A program made the translations under genes and the position numbers. From Gammaproteobacteria bacterium (lineage in GTDB: Bacteria > Pseudomonadota > Gammaproteobacteria > Arenicellales > JAHEKD01): a stretch of 8,497 nucleotides of DNA. Positions 1 through 8,497 of this stretch are shown here, piece by piece; position 1 is the first letter of the stretch, and every line of letters begins with the position of its first letter. The stretch lies in contig JAHEKD010000081.1 of NCBI GenBank assembly GCA_024638545.1, positions 1 through 8,497 on the forward strand, written 5' to 3'. The notes under the pieces are model-generated. The model did not search any database. It was not told where the DNA came from and saw only the letters and a program-made list of their open reading frames with translations.

Positions 1-74
1 CCCTGACCGAGTAAAATGCCCACAGGACGTGGCATGGGACCGTCGCAGTAGTAGGGTGGTGAGAAATGCGGGCT
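1..74 (-). mobile_element. End of a MITE-like element, copy 1 (cut by window edge)
   Basis: Positions 1-74 are the reverse complement of 3873-3946 with 70 of 74 bases identical; the differences are at 6, 27, 30 and 35. The match stops abruptly after 74. Position 74 therefore corresponds to the outer end of the complete copy at 3873-4089, and the rest of this copy lies left of the window. The outer 17 bases (58-74, GGTGAGAAATGCGGGCT) are the same terminal repeat found at both ends of the complete copy. Whether the hidden part is another short element or a full insertion sequence with a transposase cannot be seen. No family is assigned. Confidence 0.8.
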
Positions 75-164
75 AAAGCAGACAACCTACCGAAAAGCAG
101 TAAAACATTCTGGGATAGAAATTAGCTTTTATCAGGCTGAGTCCGGGTTGATCAGTATATTCTG

Positions 165-183
165 GTGACGGCTTCACCGTCAC
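165..183 (-). terminator. Hairpin just downstream of fadA, possible terminator
   Basis: GTGACGG (165-171) and CCGTCAC (177-183) form a perfect 7-bp stem around a 5-nt loop, 11 nt past the thiolase stop codon. It is the only strong hairpin I see between the gene end and the element at 1-74. The minus strand has no T-run after the stem, so it does not fit a classical intrinsic terminator. It could instead be a Rho-linked or 3'-end-stabilising structure. Confidence 0.35.
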
Positions 184-194
184 TGTTGAAGTAT

Positions 195-1385
195 TCAGGT
201 TGCCTCCAGGATCATGGCGAAGCCCATGCCAGTACCGATACACATCGTGACCATACCGTACCTGCCGCCGGTTCGTTTTAGACCGTGCATCAGTGTCGCC
301 GTGCGTATCGCGCCGGTTGCACCCAGTGGATGACCAAGCGCAATTGCGCCGCCATTTGGGTTAACTCTGGATCTATCTAATCCAAGTTCGCTGCATACAG
401 CCAATGCCTGTGCAGCGAAGGCTTCGTTAAGCTCAATCCAGTCAAGCTGATCGAGGTGAAGGCCTGCGCGTTCCAGACAAAGCGGGATAGCTTCTTTGGG
501 GCCAATGCCCATGACTTCCGGTTCAACACCTATAACTGCCGAAGTTACAAATCGTCCAATAGGTTCAAGGTTGTATTTTTTAAGTGCAGCTTCACTGGTG
601 ATTAATACGGCACCGGCGCCATCAGACATTTGTGACGAATTACCTGCCGTGACTGAACCATCAGCCTTGAAAACAGCACGCAGCTTGCCCAGCACCTCTG
701 GTGTTGAGCCCGGTCTTGGGCCCTCATCAGTGTCCAGGATTCGTTTTTTTGTATCGATACCCAAACCGTCAGCCGATGGATGCGATGTGGTAATTTCATA
801 GGGCAGAATTTCGTCCCCGAAGTAACCACTCTCGGTGGCCGCAATTGCACGGGCGTGAGACTCGGCAGCAAAAGCATCCTGGTCGTCGCGGCTAATTTTC
901 CATCGCTGCGCCACTTTCTCAGCCGTTATGCCCATGCCGTAGGCGATGGCCACATTATCATCTGTAAATACGTCAGGGTTTAACGAAACTTTGTTACCCA
1001 TCATTGGCACCATGGTCATCGATTCTGTACCGGCGGCGATCATCACATCGCATTCACCGAGCCGTATTTTATCAGCCGCCATTGCCACTGCCTGTGAGCC
1101 CGATGAACAAAACCGGTTAATGGTGACACCTGGAACCTGATCTGCAAATCCGGCCAGCAGTATGCCGATACGGGCGACATTCATGCCCTGCTCCGCCTCC
1201 GGCATGGCACAGCCGACGATCACGTCATCAACATCATCGGCGATCTCGGGGCTATCGGTCACAGCACCCTTCAGCACGTGGGCCAGCATATCATCAGGGC
1301 GAACATGCCTGAACGCGCCCCTGTATTTGGCAACCGGAGTGCGCACAGCTTTTACGATATAGGCGTCTTGAATTTGATTAGTCAT
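195..1385 (-). CDS. fadA: 3-ketoacyl-CoA thiolase (acetyl-CoA C-acyltransferase)
   Basis: This 396-residue degradative thiolase should cleave 3-ketoacyl-CoA with CoA to acetyl-CoA and a shortened acyl-CoA, the last step of a beta-oxidation cycle in the cytoplasm. The catalytic residues are visible: nucleophilic Cys93 in NRFCSSG, His352 in GGAIALGHPLGATGA, and Cys382 in CIGTGMG near the C-terminus. Length fits the family (about 390). The start has a good AGGAG at 1394-1398, 8 nt upstream. An out-of-frame ATG at 1390-1392 sits only 1 nt from that site and opens just four codons, so it is not the start. The gene begins 26 nt after fadN and is almost certainly co-transcribed with it; in such pairs the thiolase and the hydratase/dehydrogenase act on the same substrates. 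A biosynthetic acetoacetyl-CoA thiolase is less likely given this neighbour. Confidence 0.95.
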   Translation of the reverse strand: MTNQIQDAYIVKAVRTPVAKYRGAFRHVRPDDMLAHVLKGAVTDSPEIADDVDDVIVGCAMPEAEQGMNVARIGILLAGFADQVPGVTINRFCSSGSQAVAMAADKIRLGECDVMIAAGTESMTMVPMMGNKVSLNPDVFTDDNVAIAYGMGITAEKVAQRWKISRDDQDAFAAESHARAIAATESGYFGDEILPYEITTSHPSADGLGIDTKKRILDTDEGPRPGSTPEVLGKLRAVFKADGSVTAGNSSQMSDGAGAVLITSEAALKKYNLEPIGRFVTSAVIGVEPEVMGIGPKEAIPLCLERAGLHLDQLDWIELNEAFAAQALAVCSELGLDRSRVNPNGGAIALGHPLGATGAIRTATLMHGLKRTGGRYGMVTMCIGTGMGFAMILEAT

Positions 1386-1411
1386 TAGTCATGCTCCTGT
1401 AGTTACCTTAA

Positions 1412-3772
1412 TTAGTTTCTTAGCGGTTTGCCGGTCGTCAGTGTGTGCGCAATACGAGCCTGCGTTTTCTCAGTCTTCAAGAGTTCGATAAAACTGTCAA
1501 CTTCAAGTTTTAATAACCACTCATAACTGACATCACTACCCTGTTCTACTTCGCCGCCTGTTAAAATAGTGGCAATCCGATCTGCGACCAGATAGTCATG
1601 CTCAGAGATAAAGTTGCCCTCCAGCATATTGACTGCCAGCATCATCAAGGTGGCTTTACCGGGTTTACCCGCCACTTTCACTTTTTGAGAACGTGAAACA
1701 GGCCGATAAGCCGATTCCGCCAGAGCACTCGCCTGTGCTTTTGCGACATGCAGTAACTCATGCGGGTTGGCGATCACCATGTCTTTGTCTGTCATCAAAC
1801 CCATTTCTACTGCCTCCAGTCCGCTACTCGAGACTTTAGCCATCGCCAGTGACTGGAAAGCGGACTGGATATGCGGCATCAAATCGCCGCCACGCGCATT
1901 TTGGGCAGCGCGCACGGCCATTTCTTTGGTACCGCTGGCAGCGGGCAAAAGTCCGATACCGGCCTCAACCAGCCCAATATAGGATTCCTGCGCCGAGACG
2001 GTTAAGTCGCAATGCATCTGTACTTCACAACCACCGCCCAGGGCCATGCCCTGCACCGCGGCAACCGTGGGAACATAGCAGTGCTTTAATGCCATCGTCA
2101 TTACCTGAAACTGCCTGATCATGTAATCGATCTTTTCAAAATCGCCAGCTTCGTGGTGAGCCATGGCCTCTTTTAAATCCGCACCCAGGCTGAATGGCGC
2201 GTCAGGATGCCATACCACCAGTGACGAGTAATTTTTTTCGGCCTCATCAACGGCCCTGAGCACACCTTCAATTACGCCTGTACTAACGGTATGCATTTTT
2301 GATTTGAAGCTGACAATCGCGACATCATCACCCTGGTGCCACATGCGAACCGAGTCATTATCAAAAACGGTTTCACCCAGCTCCCTGGCTGTTTGTGAAC
2401 CAAATACATTTTCCGGCAGCGCCTGACGCTGATACACTGCACTTGAGGAAGGCGGTATATAGGCCTTATCTTCAGGCGAATAAGAGCCTTCGGCATTATG
2501 AATGTCATCAATCTCGTTCACCCAACCCGGCAACGCCACATCCGCCATCAGGTTACCGGTGGCCATCTCCTCATTAAGCATATTGACCACATTTTTGAGT
2601 CCGATAGCCTGGATGATCTCAAACGGACCCATGGCCCATCCAAATCCCCAGCGTATCGCCAGATCAACATCGCGGGCACAGTGCGCGATCTCCTCCAGCG
2701 TCACCAAACAGTAGTGAAACAGATCAGAGAGACTTCTATAGATAAACTGCGCCTGCGGATGTTCCGAGCTTTTCAGTGCCTCAATATTTTTGGCCCAGCT
2801 GGAACCGGCAAGCATTGCTGCAACTGCTTTATCGAATTTCTGATCGGCAGTAACGTAGTCGCCTTTGGCAGGGCTAAATACCTGCTTGCCTTTAAGAGCG
2901 TATATGCCTTTACCTGTTTTTTGCCCGAGCACGCCCTGGTCAACCATATCAAGAATATACCGGGGTGTTTGATAATACTGGCTCCATGGATCTTCTTTGA
3001 GATTAACATCCATGGTGTTAATGGCGTGCTTCATGGTATCCAGACCGACGACGTCCATGGTTCGGTAAGTGCCTGACTTGGGCCGTCCCAATGGTTTGCC
3101 GGTAATCTGGTCGACCACTTCAAGCGGAATCTGAAACAGATTCGCATGATGCATGGTCGCCAGCAGGCTGAAAATGCCGATGCGGTTTGCAATGAAATTG
3201 GGCGTATCCTTGGCAATTACAAGGCCTTTGCCCAGCGTGCTGACAAAAAACGGCTCCAGTAGTTCGAGCACCTCAGGGCGGGTGTCACTGCAGGGAATCA
3301 CCTCAACCAGGTGCATATAGCGCGGCGGATTAAAAAAGTGAAGACACAGAAATCTACCGCGAAGTTTTTTATTAAGTACTGTGGCTAACTCATTGATTCC
3401 AAGACCGGAAGTATTCGTAGCTAAAATCGCATGATCGGCGATACGGGGCTCTATCTTGTCATAAAGATCCTTCTTCCGGTCAAGCCGTTCAGAAATTGCC
3501 TCTATGATCAGGTCACAGCTTTCAAGCTCGCTGAGATCTTCATCATAGTTCGCAGGCCTGATTCGCGAGGCCATGCTTTTTACCGCAAATGGCGGTGGTT
3601 TGAGTTTCGCCATTTTTTGAATTGCGGTTTTGGCGATCGAAGACTTGTCTCCCTCGCTGGCAGCGAGGTCAAACAAGATCACATCCACTTTTGAGTTCGC
3701 CAGATGCGCTGCAATTTGCGCACCCATGACACCTGCACCTAAAACCGCAACTTTGCGTATATTTCGCTTCAT
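1412..3772 (-). CDS. fadN: FadN-type 3-hydroxyacyl-CoA dehydrogenase / enoyl-CoA hydratase fusion
   Basis: This 786-residue bifunctional enzyme should hydrate trans-2-enoyl-CoA and oxidise the L-3-hydroxyacyl-CoA with NAD+. The dehydrogenase comes first: GAGVMG NAD-binding loop at 12-17, NTSG with Ser122, and the family signature HFFNPP...LVEVIP with His145 and Glu157. A second helical dehydrogenase domain follows to about residue 400. The crotonase-fold hydratase occupies about 475-690: FSLGADL (528-534), LGGGCE with Glu583, and VEAG with Glu603, the two Glu positions used by crotonase-type hydratases. This order and length match Bacillus subtilis FadN (about 790 aa). E. coli FadB is the reverse, hydratase first. 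The start has GAGG at 3778-3781, 5 nt upstream. The residues after the second Glu read LPAAS where family members I recall have a glycine-rich turn. The gene heads a two-gene unit with fadA. Confidence 0.93.
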   Translation of the reverse strand: MKRNIRKVAVLGAGVMGAQIAAHLANSKVDVILFDLAASEGDKSSIAKTAIQKMAKLKPPPFAVKSMASRIRPANYDEDLSELESCDLIIEAISERLDRKKDLYDKIEPRIADHAILATNTSGLGINELATVLNKKLRGRFLCLHFFNPPRYMHLVEVIPCSDTRPEVLELLEPFFVSTLGKGLVIAKDTPNFIANRIGIFSLLATMHHANLFQIPLEVVDQITGKPLGRPKSGTYRTMDVVGLDTMKHAINTMDVNLKEDPWSQYYQTPRYILDMVDQGVLGQKTGKGIYALKGKQVFSPAKGDYVTADQKFDKAVAAMLAGSSWAKNIEALKSSEHPQAQFIYRSLSDLFHYCLVTLEEIAHCARDVDLAIRWGFGWAMGPFEIIQAIGLKNVVNMLNEEMATGNLMADVALPGWVNEIDDIHNAEGSYSPEDKAYIPPSSSAVYQRQALPENVFGSQTARELGETVFDNDSVRMWHQGDDVAIVSFKSKMHTVSTGVIEGVLRAVDEAEKNYSSLVVWHPDAPFSLGADLKEAMAHHEAGDFEKIDYMIRQFQVMTMALKHCYVPTVAAVQGMALGGGCEVQMHCDLTVSAQESYIGLVEAGIGLLPAASGTKEMAVRAAQNARGGDLMPHIQSAFQSLAMAKVSSSGLEAVEMGLMTDKDMVIANPHELLHVAKAQASALAESAYRPVSRSQKVKVAGKPGKATLMMLAVNMLEGNFISEHDYLVADRIATILTGGEVEQGSDVSYEWLLKLEVDSFIELLKTEKTQARIAHTLTTGKPLRN

Positions 3773-3785
3773 ATTTTCCTCAATA

Positions 3786-3797
3786 AAACAATAGTTT
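3786..3797. promoter_or_regulatory. Candidate operator AAAC-N4-GTTT upstream of fadN
   Basis: The inverted repeat AAACAATAGTTT lies 4 nt upstream of the fadN ribosome binding site. Its arms resemble the published PsrA motif of Pseudomonas (AAAC and GTTT arms separated by 2-4 nt, flanked by G/C). PsrA is a TetR-family fatty-acid regulator. Here the flanking G/C bases are replaced by A, and the region is AT-rich, so a chance match is quite possible. Confidence 0.22.
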
Positions 3798-3820
3798 AGG
3801 GTATTCTAATAATTAAACAC

Positions 3821-3850
3821 ATTAAATTTATCTATATATTAACCATGCAA
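3821..3850 (-). promoter_or_regulatory. Possible sigma-70-like promoter for fadN-fadA
   Basis: On the minus strand TTGCAT (3850-3845) and TTTAAT (3826-3821) are separated by 18 nt, giving a weak -35 and a good -10. They lie in a markedly AT-rich stretch (3782-3850) between the element at 3873-4089 and fadN. A promoter is expected here because the element separates fadN from fadH. The exact boxes are uncertain, since several other AT-rich hexamers are possible. Confidence 0.3.
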
Positions 3851-3872
3851 AACCTGAGCACCCTATTTTGAC

Positions 3873-4089
3873 AGCCCGCATTTCTCACCACCCTACTACT
3901 GCGACGGTCCCCTGCCGCGCCCTGTGGGCATTTTACTCGGACAGGGTCCTCGACATAGTGTCAACAATGCCTGCGGGCCCTTGTGCCGGCACATATGCTG
4001 ATAACATAATGCCGGCCTTTGGTCGTAAAACCCATACAGGATGCATCCTTTAACCGTCTCGCTACGGAGTCCGGTGAGAAATGCGGGCT
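3873..4089 (+). mobile_element. 217-bp MITE-like element with 17-bp terminal inverted repeats
   Basis: AGCCCGCATTTCTCACC at 3873-3889 is repeated exactly as its reverse complement at 4073-4089. The similarity continues imperfectly inward to about 36 bp on each side, where both ends reach a GACGGT after a 1-nt length difference. A second, oppositely oriented copy of one end is at 1-74. The interior is richer in G and C than the flanking AT-rich promoter DNA and carries no credible transposase, so it is probably a non-autonomous derivative of an insertion sequence mobilised in trans. I see no clear target-site duplication: the left flank ends in TTTTGAC and the right flank begins AGTGCGC. The parent family is not identified. 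It sits between the fadH stop and the fadN promoter, so it may separate two transcription units. Confidence 0.78.
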
Positions 4090-4137
4090 AGTGCGCACTT
4101 AAAATGATTATTCACTAAAGACACAGTATAGGTGAAA

Positions 4138-6171
<2,034 letters not shown>

Positions 6172-6213
6172 TCAGATTTCTCTCGGGATTGGTGATGTTA
6201 ACGAATTAGAGTT

Positions 6214-6229
6214 TGACAATCATTTGTCA
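6214..6229. promoter_or_regulatory. Small inverted repeat over the fadD stop codon
   Basis: TGACAA (6214-6219) and TTGTCA (6224-6229) form a 6-bp stem with a 4-nt loop spanning the fadD stop codon (6220-6222). With no T-run and a short AT-rich stem it is a poor terminator. It could be a processing or stability structure in the fadD-fadH transcript, a protein-binding site, or chance. Confidence 0.2.
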
Positions 6230-7881
6230 CGTAAATCCTTATGCGAGATCTTGCCGACATTTGTTTTGGGAATCTCATCTATAAATTCGACAACCCTGGG
6301 ACGTTTATAACCGGTCATCTGCTCTTTACAAAAAGCCTTAACCTCCTGCTCGCTTAACGACGGGTCAGATTTAACCACGAACAGCTTAACGACTTCACCC
6401 GCATCATCGTCCGGTATACCAATGGCTGCTGCCTCAACAATACCGGGATGTTGACACACGACATCTTCAATTTCATTGGGAAAGACATTAAACCCGGAGA
6501 CCAGAATCATGTTTTTCTTTCGATCGAGGATTCTGACATAGCCTTTTTCATCAATCTGCGCATAATCTCCGGTTCGAAAAAAGCCATCCTGGGTAAAGCT
6601 CTCCTGGTTTGCATCGGGTCGATTCCAGTAACCTCGTGTCACCTGCGGACCTTTCACACACAATTCACCGGGAGCGTTAATGCCAACATCCTTACCTTCA
6701 TCATCCTTGATTTGCACATAAGTTGATGAAATGGGTATGCCGATACTGCCTGTGAATTCAGTAATATTGAGTGGATTGATACAAACCGCAGGCGATGTTT
6801 CCGTTAATCCATAGGCTTCCACCACCACACTGTTGGTCGCATTTTCCCACTCTCTGGCCACATCCTTGGTCACCGCCATGCCGCCTGCAAAACTGAGTTT
6901 TATGTCCTTGAATTCAATCTCATCAAAGCCCGGTGTATTCAGTAATTTTCGAAATAGTGTATTCACACCGATAATGATATTAAAATCCGTCTTCTTAAGA
7001 ATCTTGACAAATCCCTCAAAATCACGCGGATTGGTAATCAGTATGTTTTCAATACCCATACTCATCATTGTGAGTATATTGGCTGTCATACAGAAAATAT
7101 GATAAGCGGGTAATGCAGCAACTGCTTTATCCTGCCCGCGAACAAACTTGCTGCTTATCCAGGCATTTGCCTGGAGTATGTTTGCGACAATATTCCCATG
7201 GGTGAGAATCGCGCCTTTGGAGACGCCCGTCGTACCGCCAGTATACTGTAAAAATAAAATATCATCATGAGCCAGCTCAAGATCAACGCATGTTGATTGC
7301 TGTCCGATTTTCATCGCGTCCAGATAACGAACCGAATTCGCTATATTGAAGCTGGGAATAACCTTTTTGACATGTTTAAGAACAAAATTGATGATCATTG
7401 ATTTGGGGAAATTCAGGCAATCACCAAGACGTGTTGAGATCACATGCTTCAAGTCTGTCTGTGGTAGTGTCTTTTCAACCACATCACCGAAGTTCTCAAG
7501 AAACAGTATTGCATCAGCGCCGGAGTCATTTATTTGATGAGTAAGTTCTCGAGCTGTATATAGGGGATCGATATTAACAACAACAATTCCAACGCGCATG
7601 GCGCCAAATAAAGCAACGGGATACTGCAATACGTTCGGCAACATGATGCCCAGCCGATCACCTTTTTTCATACCAAGATCATTTTGTAAATAGGCGGCAA
7701 ACTGTTGGCTTAACGCGTCAATTTCGGAAAAAGTAAAGGTCTTACCAAAATTGGAATATCCGGGCCTGTGAGGATGTTCTTTACAGGTGTTTTTGAAGAT
7801 TTCAAAAACAGATGCATATTCACTGGCATCAATGTCGTGTGGGACACCCTCAGGGTATGAATCTAGCCAAAATCGTTCCAT
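6220..7881 (-). CDS. fadD: Long-chain fatty acid-CoA ligase FadD
   Basis: This 553-residue acyl-CoA synthetase activates long-chain fatty acids with ATP and CoA, typically at the inner face of the cytoplasmic membrane, trapping imported fatty acids for beta-oxidation. ANL-superfamily motifs are present in order: the phosphate-binding loop YTGGTTGVSKG (213-223), the adenine-binding YGLTETSP (357-364), the fatty-acyl-CoA-synthetase signature around 433-456 (DGFFRTGD...LDRKK), the hinge after it, and the C-terminal KTNVGK with catalytic Lys544. The N-terminus (ERFWLDSYPEGVP) aligns with that of E. coli FadD (561 aa), supporting the start. The gene begins 8 nt after the tetR stop. A GAGAGG inside the end of tetR is the only ribosome binding site, 12 nt from the ATG, so translation may be coupled to the regulator. 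A medium-chain ligase is possible, but the match is best to FadD. Confidence 0.95.
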   Translation of the reverse strand: MERFWLDSYPEGVPHDIDASEYASVFEIFKNTCKEHPHRPGYSNFGKTFTFSEIDALSQQFAAYLQNDLGMKKGDRLGIMLPNVLQYPVALFGAMRVGIVVVNIDPLYTARELTHQINDSGADAILFLENFGDVVEKTLPQTDLKHVISTRLGDCLNFPKSMIINFVLKHVKKVIPSFNIANSVRYLDAMKIGQQSTCVDLELAHDDILFLQYTGGTTGVSKGAILTHGNIVANILQANAWISSKFVRGQDKAVAALPAYHIFCMTANILTMMSMGIENILITNPRDFEGFVKILKKTDFNIIIGVNTLFRKLLNTPGFDEIEFKDIKLSFAGGMAVTKDVAREWENATNSVVVEAYGLTETSPAVCINPLNITEFTGSIGIPISSTYVQIKDDEGKDVGINAPGELCVKGPQVTRGYWNRPDANQESFTQDGFFRTGDYAQIDEKGYVRILDRKKNMILVSGFNVFPNEIEDVVCQHPGIVEAAAIGIPDDDAGEVVKLFVVKSDPSLSEQEVKAFCKEQMTGYKRPRVVEFIDEIPKTNVGKISHKDLRDK

Positions 7882-7889
7882 CTTAACGC

Positions 7890-8497
7890 TTAACCTCTCG
7901 AGTTCTGTATTGCTGTTTTCATTTTCGCTGTTACAGGATATTTTACAGATAACGACTTTCTCGTTAATTGTAAAATATCGTCCAGGTACTTTTCCCGCTT
8001 TATTCCGCGCATCTTGCTTTTCCAGGGTTTAAGATACCAATCCTGGATCAGGACCAGTATATTCTGTGCTATAAAACCGGCCTGCTCAGTCTCAAATCTC
8101 CCTTCTTTTATACCTGACTCTATAATTGATTTGTAGTTTGCGATACTGTTAAGTTCAATCTGTTTGGAATCGTGCTGATGTTTCTCCGGTAAACTGCGGG
8201 TCTCAAAGTACAAAAAAAACAGCCAGGGCTGCAATAGACAGCTATTGTAAAATTGTAGCCGTATCGTGGATTCAAGCCTCGACCAGGCATCAGGCTCCAG
8301 CCGCCCAATCAGCATGTACTGGTCGGAGACCTCATTAACCAGATTTTTGACAATTACGCTGATATTCTCCTTTTTGGAAATACAGGAATAAATACTGCCC
8401 ATGCTCACACCAGTAGCGTCTGCCAGGTCCCTGACTGACATCGCATGAAAACCCATTTGAGAAGAAAGTGTAAACGTGGTCTCAAAAATGCGCTTGA
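7890..8497 (-). CDS. TetR/AcrR-family transcriptional regulator (5' end beyond window)
   Basis: A DNA-binding helix-turn-helix (MSVRDLADATGVSMGSIYSC) is followed by an all-helical ligand-binding domain, with WYLKPW near the C-terminus. The first internal ATG (8454-8456) is not the true start. The frame stays open to 8497 and the extra residues (KRIFETTFTLSSQ) are the expected first helix of a TetR domain. About 201 residues are visible, and probably only 5-20 are missing. Adjacency to fadD (8-nt gap) suggests it controls fatty-acid degradation, as TetR regulators such as Bacillus FadR and Pseudomonas PsrA do by releasing DNA when bound to acyl-CoA. The ligand and specific orthology are not established here. 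Its own promoter and likely operator lie outside the window. Confidence 0.88.
   Translation of the reverse strand, partial: KRIFETTFTLSSQMGFHAMSVRDLADATGVSMGSIYSCISKKENISVIVKNLVNEVSDQYMLIGRLEPDAWSRLESTIRLQFYNSCLLQPWLFFLYFETRSLPEKHQHDSKQIELNSIANYKSIIESGIKEGRFETEQAGFIAQNILVLIQDWYLKPWKSKMRGIKREKYLDDILQLTRKSLSVKYPVTAKMKTAIQNSRG
7894..7899 (-). promoter_or_regulatory. Ribosome binding site for fadD inside tetR
   Basis: GAGAGG lies within the last codons of tetR, 12 nt upstream of the fadD ATG, longer than the usual 5-9 nt. A TTAAG repeat occupies the gap. The wide spacing together with the nearby tetR stop suggests that ribosomes finishing tetR help initiate fadD. Confidence 0.45.

Noticed and set aside
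94..130. AAAAGC (94-99) and GCTTTT (125-130) as a terminator stem
   Set aside because: The arms are only 6 bp with a 25-nt loop, which is too weak to support a hairpin call.
2498..3076. A 192-codon open frame on the plus strand opposite fadN
   Set aside because: It lies wholly antisense to a well-supported enzyme domain, has no recognisable motifs and is explained by codon bias of the opposite strand.
3896..4089. An open minus-strand frame crossing almost the whole 217-bp element and ending in tandem TAG codons; two of the four differences from copy 1 are silent in this frame
   Set aside because: It has no start codon near the element end, only an internal ATG; copy 1 has an in-frame TGA at 4-6. 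A frame of this length is expected by chance, and the plus strand has a similar one.
3873..4089. Calling the element a specific insertion-sequence family from its ends
   Set aside because: No transposase is present and the terminal sequence alone, from memory, is not enough to name a family.
8454..8456. First visible ATG as the start of the TetR regulator
   Set aside because: Starting here would remove the first helix of the DNA-binding domain. The frame continues upstream with typical TetR residues to the window edge.

Overview
The window is a fatty-acid beta-oxidation locus. All five genes lie on the minus strand, so transcription runs from high to low coordinates. Base composition is moderate. 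FadD and FadH closely resemble the enterobacterial enzymes, which suggests a gammaproteobacterium, but genus cannot be read from the sequence. There is no rRNA, tRNA or CRISPR array.

In transcription order: (1) 8497-7890, a TetR/AcrR-type regulator whose first residues lie beyond the window edge; (2) 7881-6220, fadD, long-chain acyl-CoA synthetase, 8 nt after the regulator; (3) 6162-4138, fadH, 2,4-dienoyl-CoA reductase, 57 nt after fadD; (4) 4089-3873, a 217-bp element with 17-bp terminal inverted repeats and no convincing gene, i.e. MITE-like; (5) 3872-3773, an AT-rich promoter region; (6) 3772-1412, a FadN-type fusion of 3-hydroxyacyl-CoA dehydrogenase (first) and enoyl-CoA hydratase (second); (7) 1385-195, fadA-type thiolase, 26 nt downstream; (8) 194-75, a short non-coding stretch with a hairpin; (9) 74-1, the end of a second copy of the same element in opposite orientation, cut by the window edge.

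FadD activates fatty acids, FadH clears 2,4-dienoyl intermediates from unsaturated chains, the fusion protein hydrates and oxidises, and thiolase releases acetyl-CoA. The acyl-CoA dehydrogenase step is not encoded here. The regulator next to fadD probably controls some or all of these genes in response to an acyl-CoA, but that is inference.

The most unusual structure is the pair of oppositely oriented element copies flanking fadN-fadA exactly (positions 1-74 and 3873-4089). It makes that gene pair look like a potentially movable or invertible cassette next to a more conventional tetR-fadD-fadH operon. The enzymes belong to known families. I found no evidence of an undescribed biochemical system.
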